Positions 27,165 through 34,432 of a stretch of 64,000 bases of DNA are shown one piece after another. The translations under genes and the position numbers were made by a program. Position 1 is the first letter of the stretch; the number at the start of each line of letters is the position of its first letter. Below the pieces are notes generated by a model. That model saw only the letters and a list, made by a program, of their open reading frames with translations, had not been told where the DNA came from and did no database searches. Location: positions 1-64,000 of the forward strand of contig CAKVLR010000001.1 in the NCBI GenBank assembly GCA_934757855.1. The letters run 5' to 3'. Origin of the DNA: an uncultured Clostridia bacterium. GTDB taxonomy: Bacteria; Bacillota; Clostridia; Christensenellales; UBA1242.

Positions 27165-27174
27165 AATTTTCCTC

Positions 27175-28107
27175 CTACGAAATTTTGCCCGAACGGCGTT
27201 CTTTTAAAATATCAAGATAAATATCTTCCAAACTTTTGGTAACTACACTTGCTCCATAAATGGTTAAATTTCTACGCCTCAAGTCGTCTAAAATTTGGTC
27301 GTACTTTTCTGGTACATATGGAATAATGATTGAGTTGCCCGCCAATTCCACATCAAGTCCGTGTTTGTACGAAATAATTTTACCTGCATAATTTGGATAA
27401 TCCACTCTAATTTGAAATTTTCTTTGCGCGTTGCCGTTATTTTGAAATTCGTCCATTGTGCGCATCTCAAGTATGCTACCGCGGTCAAAAATAGTGACAG
27501 TGTCACATAATTGTTCCATTTCACTCAAAATATGACTACTGATGAAAATTCCCATATTGTTGCGCGCGGACAAAATTTTTAGCGTACGCCTTAATTCAAT
27601 AACACCATTCACATCGAGTCCGTTTGTTGGCTCATCTAGTATCAATATTTTAGGGTTGTTTAGCAATGCTTGCGCAAGCCCTAATCTTTGTTTCATACCA
27701 TACGAATAGGTTCGCACTTTGTCATCAATACGATTTTCTAGCCCTGAAATTTTGATTACGCGTTCAATATCATCTTTTGTGATACCTTTTATTAAACTCG
27801 CAAAATATTGCAAATTTTGCCTACCAGACATATAACTATAAAGTTGACAATTTTCCATAACTACGCCAATGTTAGCGATTGCCTTTTCAAATTGTTTTTG
27901 CACAGATATACCACACATATATACTTCACCGTTGGTGGGCGCAGTTAGACCACTAATTATGCGTATCAAAGTAGATTTACCCGCTCCGTTTGGACCTATA
28001 AAGCCAAAAATCTCGCCAGCATAGACTTCAAAGTTCAAGTTATTTAAGACTTTTCGTTCACCATAAGATTTGCTTAAACCTACGATTTCTAAAACTTTGT
28101 TGCTCAA
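27175..28107 (-). CDS. ABC transporter ATP-binding protein (ABC-2 partner)
   Basis: The 310-residue ATPase powers the permease encoded 10 nt downstream. Motifs in order: Walker A GPNGAGKST near 40, Q-loop region MENCQLYSYMSG near 85, signature YSYGMKQRLGLAQALL near 140, Walker B ILILDEPTNGLD near 160 and H-loop ISSHILSEME near 195. The C-terminal 100 residues form the accessory domain common in DrrA/CcmA-like ATPases. I set the start at the TTG (28107), preceded by GGAGG at about 10 nt. A longer frame upstream runs into the divergent promoter and has no homology. Confidence 0.92.
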   Translation of the reverse strand: MSNKVLEIVGLSKSYGERKVLNNLNFEVYAGEIFGFIGPNGAGKSTLIRIISGLTAPTNGEVYMCGISVQKQFEKAIANIGVVMENCQLYSYMSGRQNLQYFASLIKGITKDDIERVIKISGLENRIDDKVRTYSYGMKQRLGLAQALLNNPKILILDEPTNGLDVNGVIELRRTLKILSARNNMGIFISSHILSEMEQLCDTVTIFDRGSILEMRTMDEFQNNGNAQRKFQIRVDYPNYAGKIISYKHGLDVELAGNSIIIPYVPEKYDQILDDLRRRNLTIYGASVVTKSLEDIYLDILKERRSGKIS

Positions 28108-28173
28108 TCTACAAAATCCTCCTAAATTCTTTAAAATAAATGATAGCATATTTGCTAAAATTTGTAAAGTGAA

Positions 28174-28202
28174 TTGACTTTGTAAAACTTTTTTAATATA
28201 AT
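28174..28202 (+). promoter_or_regulatory. Promoter of the VTT-domain gene, start codon at predicted +1
   Basis: TTGACT, 17 bp, TATAAT is a near-perfect promoter. The ATG begins at 28209, seven nt past the -10 element, implying a leaderless mRNA. Confidence 0.8.
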
Positions 28203-28208
28203 AATAGT

Positions 28209-29339
28209 ATGTCAAAAAATGATAAAGATAAACATTTAAAAAATCACAATGCCGAACCAAAAGGAAATGGGGGAGAGGTGAGATTTTTAGGTGATGTCAA
28301 AAAAGCACCTATTTTTTCACGCTCTGCGGTTTCACTGCTCATAGGTATCTTGCTTATGTCCGCACTAGATATTTGGTGCTATCTAGGTTTGCTTCACGAC
28401 CACAAAGCGTTTATGTGGCTTTTTGCTGGAGCAACGGCAATATTGATTTTGTTAACCATAATATTTTTTTGTAAAGCAAAAATGGGTTGGTTAAAGGCTA
28501 ATTTTGTAATAATAGTTATTGCGTTTGTGTTTACTTGGGGCTATTATTTATTTGTAGTTTTTGACCTCATCAAATACTTGACCGATGCATCAGCGATGGA
28601 GGAGGCTTTACGCAATATCGGTTGGTGGAAATACTTAGTGTTTTTTGCATTACAATTTTTGCAAGTAACATTCATTCCTTTACCAGCAATGGTTACAACG
28701 GTTGCTGGGTCTGTGTTGTTTGGACCAGGAATAGCCACTTTGCTAAGTTTGGCGGGAATTATGCTTGGCTCGATTGTAGCGTTTATAATCGGTGACAAAT
28801 GTGGTGAGCGTGTAGTAGCGTGGATTATAGGCGAAAAACAAATGAAAAAATACTCAACATTGCTGTTTGATAAGGGGAAATATATTTTCTTTTTAATGAT
28901 GTTGTTCCCATTGTTCCCAGATGATATTTTGTGTTTAGTCGCTGGTATGACAACAATGAGTTTTAGATTTTTCTTAATCACAATTATACTGACTAGACCG
29001 ATAGGAATTGTGATGACTTGTTATCTATCAGTAAGTATTCCTTACCACGGTTGGGGGCTTGCTGTTTGGGCTGTATTAATTATAATAATTGTATTTGCAT
29101 TTTGGCTTTCATATAAATATAAAGACCAAATCGAAGCGTATGTTACAAAATTGAGTGAAAAATTTTCTAGGCGATTTGGGAAAAAGAGTGCAAAACAAAT
29201 TTTAGTTGATAATGCGCCAAAAACTTTGCTTTTACCTGAAAAAACTGAAACTGATGCAAAAGATGATATTAAAAGTGCAGTGTTGATTAAAAAATCGGAG
29301 AGGAATGCGAAAGATATTAATAATGATAAATTAGAATAA
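28209..29339 (+). CDS. TVP38/TMEM64 (VTT/DedA-like) membrane protein
   Basis: The 376-residue integral membrane protein has helices at about 35-60, 65-90, 95-120, 140-165, 170-200, 220-250 and 265-300. It carries the VTT-domain signature: FIPLPAMVTTVAGSVLFGPG near 158, then IMLGSIVAFIIGD and LFPLFPDDILCLVAGMT. VTT proteins are proposed to act in lipid scrambling or transport across membranes. The N- and C-terminal tails are Lys/Asp-rich and cytoplasmic-like. No Shine-Dalgarno precedes the ATG, consistent with a leaderless transcript. Confidence 0.86.
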   Translation: MSKNDKDKHLKNHNAEPKGNGGEVRFLGDVKKAPIFSRSAVSLLIGILLMSALDIWCYLGLLHDHKAFMWLFAGATAILILLTIIFFCKAKMGWLKANFVIIVIAFVFTWGYYLFVVFDLIKYLTDASAMEEALRNIGWWKYLVFFALQFLQVTFIPLPAMVTTVAGSVLFGPGIATLLSLAGIMLGSIVAFIIGDKCGERVVAWIIGEKQMKKYSTLLFDKGKYIFFLMMLFPLFPDDILCLVAGMTTMSFRFFLITIILTRPIGIVMTCYLSVSIPYHGWGLAVWAVLIIIIVFAFWLSYKYKDQIEAYVTKLSEKFSRRFGKKSAKQILVDNAPKTLLLPEKTETDAKDDIKSAVLIKKSERNAKDINNDKLE

Positions 29340-29342
29340 TAA

Positions 29343-29374
29343 AAAATGAGTTTAAATCAAATTAAACTCATTTT
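29343..29374. terminator. Bidirectional terminator between VTT gene and padR-like gene
   Basis: The perfect 13-bp inverted repeat AAAATGAGTTTAA / TTAAACTCATTTT lies between convergent genes. Confidence 0.85.
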
Positions 29375-29378
29375 CATT

Positions 29379-30881
29379 TTAAACTCTAAAAGCCTTTGTT
29401 GAATAAAGAATAATGCCCACTATCCAAGACACAAAGATATTAGCGATTGCTAAAACTGGAATATACCAAAGAGTAAAGAACTCAATTTCGAGTGGTTTTT
29501 GCATACCTATGCACAAGCAAATTGCTAGCACAAAAGTAACCAATACGACAGTCAAAATAAATCTATAAAATAGGTTTGACCACCAATTTATGTCCTTCAA
29601 TCTAACTTTTTTGCCTAAATCTTTAAATGTAAATAGCATCATTACGCCCAAATATACAAATGCAAGCACTCCATAAAATATGTACAAAAATGCGTGTGGT
29701 TGGTAAATCATTCCTTGTTCTTTTAGGCAGAAATAAGATACAATCAACTCAATCATAAAGATAATTGTCAAAATTCCAGCACGGCACAGGTTGAATTTGT
29801 TTATATCCAAAAAGTTTTTTGTGCCACAAATTTTGTCATCAGTCTTTGAGTAAGGCTTGACAGTAATATTATCTTGTTTAATATGGGTATAACCGACAGT
29901 GCTAGTAGCAATTTTGTTTGCTTTTTGCTCATCAGTAGTCTTTTTGTAGTTGCCGTTGAGATTGTAACGCCGATTGATTTCTTCCATTAAATCACGATTT
30001 TGCTTTGAATTTAATTCGTGAATACTCTTGCGTTCCTCTTTGATTTTTGTATTTGACCTTAAAATTTGTGCAATTTGTTTTGAATACTCAGTTTGAGTTC
30101 GCTTTGGCTTTTCTACAACTTGCTCAACTTGAGTAGGCTGTTGCTCCGTGAAAATATTTTGTGTAGGTTTTATTTCGTTTGACTCAGGTAAATCTGCATC
30201 AAGGTCACCTAAAATATCTTTGTAGTTAATATCGTTTTTGCTTGATTTTACTGGTTCGATATTTTGAGTTTGCGATTCCTCATTTGCGTAGTAAATTTTC
30301 TCACTATGTATAGGAGTTTCAGTAGGCACTTGTTTTACCTCTACTTCTTTTTTGAGTGGGGTAGGTGATTCGAAAATTGAAGTATCAGGTTCGCTATACT
30401 CGCGCATTTTTTGAGAAAAACTTTTACCTAGTTGTTCACTTTTTTCGTTTTTAGGGTCGTATTGCTCAAAAACTTTGGTAGGCGTTTTTGGTTCTTCCTT
30501 TTCCTCAATTACAATCTCTTGAATTTGTGGCTCAGGTTCAATAGATTGAGTAATTTCGTGTCGCTTCTCAATTTGTTGTTCTTGCGCCTGTGGTTGATTT
30601 AATTCAAAATTTTGACTTAACTTTTTGGATTTCTCCAACTCGTTTTTACCGTAATTTGTTAGTGAATAATAGTGTCTGCGACCTCCAATATCACTATCTT
30701 GCCAAAAGGAACTAATAATACCTTTTTTCTCTAATCTCTGCAAAGCACTATAAAGACTAGGTTGCTTTAATACAACTTGACCATTTGTAAAATCTTCAAT
30801 TTCTTTAATGATTTCTAAGCCGTATTTGTCACCTGTTTCAAGTGCTTGCAATACAAGTTTGTTGATTTGACTTCCAATCAT
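29379..30881 (-). CDS. Membrane-anchored PadR-family transcriptional regulator
   Basis: The 500-residue product begins with a PadR winged helix: MIGSQINKLVLQALETGDKYG, then QPSLYSALQRLEKKGIISSFW and GGRRHYYSLTNYGKNEL to about residue 85. A Glu/Gln/Pro-rich, disordered-looking linker spans about 90-340. The last 120 residues hold four membrane helices (TIIFMIELIVSYFC, FYGVLAFVYLGVMMLF, FILTVVLVTFVLAICL, LAIANIFVSWIVGIIL). Ordinary PadR proteins are 100-200 residues and soluble, so this looks like a membrane-tethered regulator. I chose ATG 30881 because GGAGG lies 8 nt upstream and the PadR domain begins there. Confidence 0.82.
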   Translation of the reverse strand: MIGSQINKLVLQALETGDKYGLEIIKEIEDFTNGQVVLKQPSLYSALQRLEKKGIISSFWQDSDIGGRRHYYSLTNYGKNELEKSKKLSQNFELNQPQAQEQQIEKRHEITQSIEPEPQIQEIVIEEKEEPKTPTKVFEQYDPKNEKSEQLGKSFSQKMREYSEPDTSIFESPTPLKKEVEVKQVPTETPIHSEKIYYANEESQTQNIEPVKSSKNDINYKDILGDLDADLPESNEIKPTQNIFTEQQPTQVEQVVEKPKRTQTEYSKQIAQILRSNTKIKEERKSIHELNSKQNRDLMEEINRRYNLNGNYKKTTDEQKANKIATSTVGYTHIKQDNITVKPYSKTDDKICGTKNFLDINKFNLCRAGILTIIFMIELIVSYFCLKEQGMIYQPHAFLYIFYGVLAFVYLGVMMLFTFKDLGKKVRLKDINWWSNLFYRFILTVVLVTFVLAICLCIGMQKPLEIEFFTLWYIPVLAIANIFVSWIVGIILYSTKAFRV

Positions 30882-30903
30882 ATATTTAGCCTCCATTGTG
30901 CAT

Positions 30904-30932
30904 ATTTTACAAGAATTTACGATATTTGTCAA
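30904..30932 (-). promoter_or_regulatory. Promoter of the padR-like gene
   Basis: On the minus strand TTGACA, 17 bp, TAAAAT precedes the gene by about 20 nt. Confidence 0.78.
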
Positions 30933-30943
30933 TTAAAATTATA

Positions 30944-30998
30944 TACTATGCATTGCATAATACACTAAATTTTTAGTACTACGCATTGCATAGCACGC
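30944..30998. promoter_or_regulatory. Tandem palindromic operator, probable PadR binding sites
   Basis: Two copies of TACTAYGCATTGCATARYAC lie 33 bp apart (30944-30965 and 30977-30998), each containing a TGCATTGCA-type palindrome. They sit just upstream of the padR-like promoter and between divergent genes. A third related site is at 32303-32316. Binding by the adjacent PadR is inferred from position. Confidence 0.55.
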
Positions 30999-31147
30999 AA
31001 TATATAGCAATAAGTTGAAATATGACCAAAATTTAAATATTTGTGCATACGCGACTTAATTTAATGTTGGCAAAAATTTTTACATAAAATTATACAATTT
31101 TGTTTTGAAATTTTACTCATTTGTGCTATCATAACTATGAGGTGTTT

Positions 31148-31819
31148 ATGATTAATATAGATGTTTTAATTCGTACAAATCGTAAGTCAATTTCAATTAC
31201 AATTTCGCCACAAGGGGAGGTTATTATTAAAGCGCCTCGCTCTTGTCCCGTAAATCAAATTGAAGAAGTTGTAGCAAAAAAAGAGAACTGGATAAATTTG
31301 CATAGACAACGAATTTTAAATAATTTGGAATTGAATAATTCAATTTTTAAATACAAAGATATTTTATTTTGTGGTAAAGTTTATCATATCGTATTTGACA
31401 ACAAAGCAAAAAATATAGTCCTAGAGGAAGATTTTTGCATTGTACCACAAAAGTTTAGCACAAATTTACCACGCGCTCTTACAAAATGGTACAAAAAAGT
31501 TGCCACATCAATTTTGTGGGGTAGGGTAAATTACTTTGAAAATTTGATGCAAGTTGAGCCAAAAAACTTACGCCTTAGCAACGCTTGTGGCTCTTGGGGG
31601 TCGTGTAATTCTGCTGGACTTGTGTCACTAAACTGGCGACTCATAATGGTGCCACACAACTTAATCGACTATGTAGTTGTACACGAATTATCTCATTTAT
31701 TACAGATGAATCACTCAGAACTTTTTTGGAAAGTCGTTGCTAGCGTGTTGCCTGATTATCGCACGCGTAGACAAAATCTAAAAAAAGGCGATTATTTGCT
31801 AAATTTGTTTAGGGAATAG
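31148..31819 (+). CDS. YgjP-like (WLM/SprT-type) zinc metalloprotease
   Basis: The 223-residue protein matches the DUF45/YgjP family of small zinc metallopeptidases. The hallmark ends are IKAPRSCPVNQIEEVVAKKENWI near 30-55, then NACGSWGSCNSAGLVSLNWRL near 152 and VVHELSHLLQMNHSELFW near 180. The last gives HExxH plus a third His. The physiological substrate is unknown. The ATG at 31148 has GAGGTG four nt upstream; a TTG at 31121 is an unlikely start. Confidence 0.85.
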   Translation: MINIDVLIRTNRKSISITISPQGEVIIKAPRSCPVNQIEEVVAKKENWINLHRQRILNNLELNNSIFKYKDILFCGKVYHIVFDNKAKNIVLEEDFCIVPQKFSTNLPRALTKWYKKVATSILWGRVNYFENLMQVEPKNLRLSNACGSWGSCNSAGLVSLNWRLIMVPHNLIDYVVVHELSHLLQMNHSELFWKVVASVLPDYRTRRQNLKKGDYLLNLFRE

Positions 31820-31852
31820 GGGTAGAATAATTTTTGCCTAAACACTCGCTTA

Positions 31853-31886
31853 AACTATGCGTAAAATACAAGTTTTACGCATAGTT
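31853..31886. repeat. Perfect 14-6-14 palindrome downstream of the metalloprotease gene
   Basis: AACTATGCGTAAAA, six-nt spacer TACAAG, and the exact complement TTTTACGCATAGTT. No T-run follows, so it is not a classical terminator. Arms around a 6-nt centre resemble the geometry of Xer sites, and a tyrosine recombinase gene begins 710 bp downstream. Confidence 0.6.
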
Positions 31887-32104
31887 AGGGTCAAAAACAG
31901 GTGAAATTACCCAAATTTTGCGTTTTTTTACAAATTTTCTATTAAATTTAAACTCTTATTTGTTAATCCTTTATTATAAAATCATTCATTTAAGTATTAA
32001 TTGTCTATCAAACTTTAATTTGTTTGGTCTAGATTTTTTATAGTCATTTGAATTTATATTAATCTTATAATTTTAAATGGACTACTCTTCATTAAAAAAT
32101 TTTT

Positions 32105-32511
32105 ACTCTGTCTCAGCGCATTTTAAATTGAGTTTATACAGAGCTAATTTTAATTGATGAGCAATTTATCATTAGATTTGTCAAAAACTTTTTAAGTTTA
32201 ATGTCAAATAAATTTGTCATAAAAAAGTTCACTTTATGTAATGCAAATTTAAAATGCTTTGACACAGAGTTGTTTATTGCGTACATTGTGATAAATTTTT
32301 AGTATTGCATAGTACTAAATTTAAAATGTTCAAATGTTCGATTTTAAAATAGTGTCAAATAATTTGATAAATTTTTTGCTTCTATTTAAAATGCGCTCAC
32401 ACAGAGTTGCTTATAAAAATTTGAGTTAAATTTCCCCTCCCCACCGTACCGTTTTATTACAAATGGTTTATACAATACAATAAAATTTATTAGAACGCGC
32501 TGAGACAGAGT
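32105..32511. mobile_element. MITE-like element with 15-bp terminal inverted repeats
   Basis: ACTCTGTCTCAGCGC at 32105-32119 and its exact complement GCGCTGAGACAGAGT at 32497-32511 bound 407 bp without coding capacity. Two further degenerate copies lie inside in the right-end orientation, at 32246-32272 and 32383-32410. The left end and both internal copies share ATTTAAAATGC followed by CACAGAGTTG or GACAGAGT; the right end diverges here (ATTAGAACGC). No clear target-site duplication was found, so it may be old or not a transposon at all. Confidence 0.5.
32303..32316. promoter_or_regulatory. Third copy of the padR-operator-like motif
   Basis: TATTGCATAGTACT follows AAATTTTTAG, closely matching the sequence around the second padR operator copy (AAATTTTTAGTACTACGC, then ATTGCATAGCAC). 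It lies 280 bp upstream of the recombinase gene. Confidence 0.35.
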
Positions 32512-32548
32512 GATGTTAAAAAAATTAACAAAAAGCGGGCAAATTTAT

Positions 32549-32577
32549 TTTACAAATGTTCGTTTTTTTGTTATAAT
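32549..32577 (+). promoter_or_regulatory. Promoter of the tyrosine recombinase with LexA-like site
   Basis: TTTACA, 17 bp, TATAAT. The sequence TTACAAATGTTC at 32550-32561 overlaps the -35 and matches the recA/lexA box except for two bases in one half-site. Confidence 0.6.
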
Positions 32578-32596
32578 TTACATAGAGGTTTAAAGT

Positions 32597-33643
32597 ATGT
32601 CAGAAAAATATTATGTGGAACGCAACGATAACAATACCGTTCGTTTGCGTGAGTTAAAACAAGAATTACCATATTTTTGCAGTGAATTTTTTGTTGGCGT
32701 AGAAAATCAAACAACACCATTGACTCGTTTAAACTATGCGTACGATTTGAGAATATTTTTTGATTATTTGTGTCACCAGCTACCCCAATTTTTGGGACGC
32801 AACCCTAAACAAATTTCTCTAATGGACTTAAATTCTATTGATGCGACACAGATTGAAAACTTTTTGGAATACCTAAATATGTACGAGTTTAATGGCAAGA
32901 CTTACCACAATAATGAAAAAGCAAAGTCTAGGAAACTCTCTACATTGCGTTCATTTTTTAGTTACTATTTCAAGAAAGAAAAGATTGATAAAAATGTCAC
33001 AGACAAAGTCGATTTGCCAAAACTTCACGAAAAGTCAATAGTGCGACTTGAAGTCGATGAAATGGTAGATTTGTTGGATATGGCTGAAACTGGATACGCG
33101 CTCACCCCTACCCAACAAGCGTTTCACAAGCACACTGAGTCGCGCGATTATGCAATCATTACTCTTATGTTAGGCACAGGTATTCGTGTGAGCGAATGTG
33201 TAGGACTTGATGTCGATGATATAGATTTTAATGTAAATGGCTTTAAGGTTATACGCAAAGGTGGCGCGCAAGTTGTGCTATATTTTTCAGAAGAAGTTGC
33301 TGATGTACTCAAAAAGTATTTAGATTATAGAGCGCAAATAAAAGACTTGCCTCCTGAAGAAAGGGCTTTGTTTTTGTCGTTACAAAAGAAAAGGATTTCT
33401 ACACGCGCTGTTCAAAATTTGGTTAAAAAATACAGTAGCCTCGTTACCCCACTTAAAAATATCAGCCCCCACAAATTGCGTAGCACATATGGCACAAACC
33501 TATATCGCGAAACGCAAGATATTTATGTTGTAGCTGATGTTTTGGGACACAAAGATATAAATACTACTAAAAAACACTATGCTGCGATGAGCGAAGATAT
33601 TAGGCGTGAGGCAGCGAACAAGGTAAAATTGCGCGATGTATAA
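32597..33643 (+). CDS. XerC/XerD-like tyrosine recombinase
   Basis: Tyrosine recombinases cut and rejoin specific DNA sites; Xer members resolve chromosome dimers. The 348-residue product has an N-terminal SAM-like DNA-binding domain (about 25-135). All catalytic residues are present: Arg197 in GTGIRVSE, Lys221 in RKGG, His292 and Arg295 in SPHKLRSTYGT, His318 in LGHKDINTT and Tyr328 in KKHYAAM. It sits directly upstream of lexA, which suggests a core chromosomal gene rather than a phage integrase. GAGG precedes the ATG. Assignment to XerC or XerD is not possible by eye. Confidence 0.88.
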   Translation: MSEKYYVERNDNNTVRLRELKQELPYFCSEFFVGVENQTTPLTRLNYAYDLRIFFDYLCHQLPQFLGRNPKQISLMDLNSIDATQIENFLEYLNMYEFNGKTYHNNEKAKSRKLSTLRSFFSYYFKKEKIDKNVTDKVDLPKLHEKSIVRLEVDEMVDLLDMAETGYALTPTQQAFHKHTESRDYAIITLMLGTGIRVSECVGLDVDDIDFNVNGFKVIRKGGAQVVLYFSEEVADVLKKYLDYRAQIKDLPPEERALFLSLQKKRISTRAVQNLVKKYSSLVTPLKNISPHKLRSTYGTNLYRETQDIYVVADVLGHKDINTTKKHYAAMSEDIRREAANKVKLRDV

Positions 33644-33650
33644 AAATCGT

Positions 33651-33689
33651 GAACAAATGTTTGACAAATTACATAAAATATGATAAAAT
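33651..33689 (+). promoter_or_regulatory. lexA promoter with overlapping SOS box
   Basis: GAACAAATGTTT at 33651-33662 overlaps the TTGACA -35 (33661-33666). An extended -10 TGaTAAAAT follows at 17 bp spacing. LexA binding here would repress its own gene. Confidence 0.85.
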
Positions 33690-33719
33690 AATTTAAAACG
33701 CTAAGGAGAATATGTAAAA

Positions 33720-34349
33720 ATGCAAAAAAGAATACACGGTAAAACCGAAGCATTGTACCAATACATAAAAAAATACAAGACTATACACGGATTTCCACCA
33801 TCAGTGCGTGAAATGTGTACGGCGCTAAATATAAATTCTACCTCAACTATCACCTACTACCTAAATTATTTGGAGGAGCAAGGAAAAATTAAGCGTAGCG
33901 TTTATAAAAATCGCGCTATCGAAATTTTATCAACAGAAAATCCAGATAATCAGCAAACGCTTGAAATTATCAAAAATTACAATGCTATCCCAGTTTTAGG
34001 TAAAATCACAGCAGGTCAACCAATCTTTGCGACAGAAAATCGTGAAGATGTGTTTTATATGCCAGCAAATTTATTTAAAGGGACTGACCTTTTTATCCTC
34101 AATGTTTGCGGTGATAGTATGATTGAGGCTGGAATTTTTGATGGTGATAAAGTAGTTATCAAAAAGCAAGATACTGCTGAGAATGGTGAAATTGTCGCTG
34201 TTTTGATTGAAGATAGCGCTACAATTAAGCGTTTTTACAAAGAAAATGGACACTATCGCCTACAGCCTGAGAATTCTACAATGGAGCCAATGTATTTTGA
34301 TGAAGTATCAATTATAGGCAAAGTTGTTGGTTTGATTAGGAATATGTAG
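33720..34349 (+). CDS. lexA: LexA repressor
   Basis: LexA represses DNA-damage genes and cleaves itself when RecA filaments form. The 209-residue product has the winged-helix N-terminus (FPPSVREMCTALNINSTSTITYYL near 25-48), the Ala98-Gly99 cleavage pair in KITAGQPI, catalytic Ser133 in GDSMIEAG and Lys170 in TIKRFY. AAGGAG lies about 10 nt before the ATG. Its own promoter carries the SOS box also found at recA. Confidence 0.96.
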   Translation: MQKRIHGKTEALYQYIKKYKTIHGFPPSVREMCTALNINSTSTITYYLNYLEEQGKIKRSVYKNRAIEILSTENPDNQQTLEIIKNYNAIPVLGKITAGQPIFATENREDVFYMPANLFKGTDLFILNVCGDSMIEAGIFDGDKVVIKKQDTAENGEIVAVLIEDSATIKRFYKENGHYRLQPENSTMEPMYFDEVSIIGKVVGLIRNM

Positions 34350-34404
34350 TTACCGACTACCCCAATTTTTTGAATGTGGGGTCAAAATTTACTAAATTTA
34401 TAAA

Positions 34405-34432
34405 GAAAAAGCGTTTTTTAGACGCTTTTTTT
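34405..34432. terminator. Bidirectional terminator between lexA and miaA
   Basis: AAAAAGCGT / ACGCTTTTTTT form a hairpin. The miaA stop codon lies inside it, so the last miaA codons are part of the terminator. Confidence 0.82.

Larger units (their letters stand above)
31820..32596. other. 777-bp noncoding region upstream of the tyrosine recombinase
   Basis: No convincing reading frame was found. From left to right the region holds a perfect palindrome (31853-31886), AT-rich sequence, a MITE-like element bounded by inverted repeats (32105-32511), a padR-operator-like site (32303-32316), and the recombinase promoter (32549-32577). Confidence 0.6.

Noticed and set aside
28108..28260. N-terminal extension of the ABC ATPase
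   Set aside because: The extra 51 residues are not ABC-like and overlap the divergent VTT promoter; TTG 28107 has a GGAGG site.
28544..28981. 145-residue open frame antisense to the VTT gene
   Set aside because: It is a shadow of a membrane-protein gene; the composition is explained by the opposite strand.
30882..30932. Longer start of the padR-like gene (TTG at 30932)
   Set aside because: That TTG is part of the -35 element of the gene's own promoter; ATG 30881 has GGAGG and begins the PadR domain.
32597..33643. Prophage or integrative element integrase
   Set aside because: No phage or conjugation genes flank it, no tRNA attachment site is near, and lexA follows directly; a chromosomal Xer-type role is more likely.
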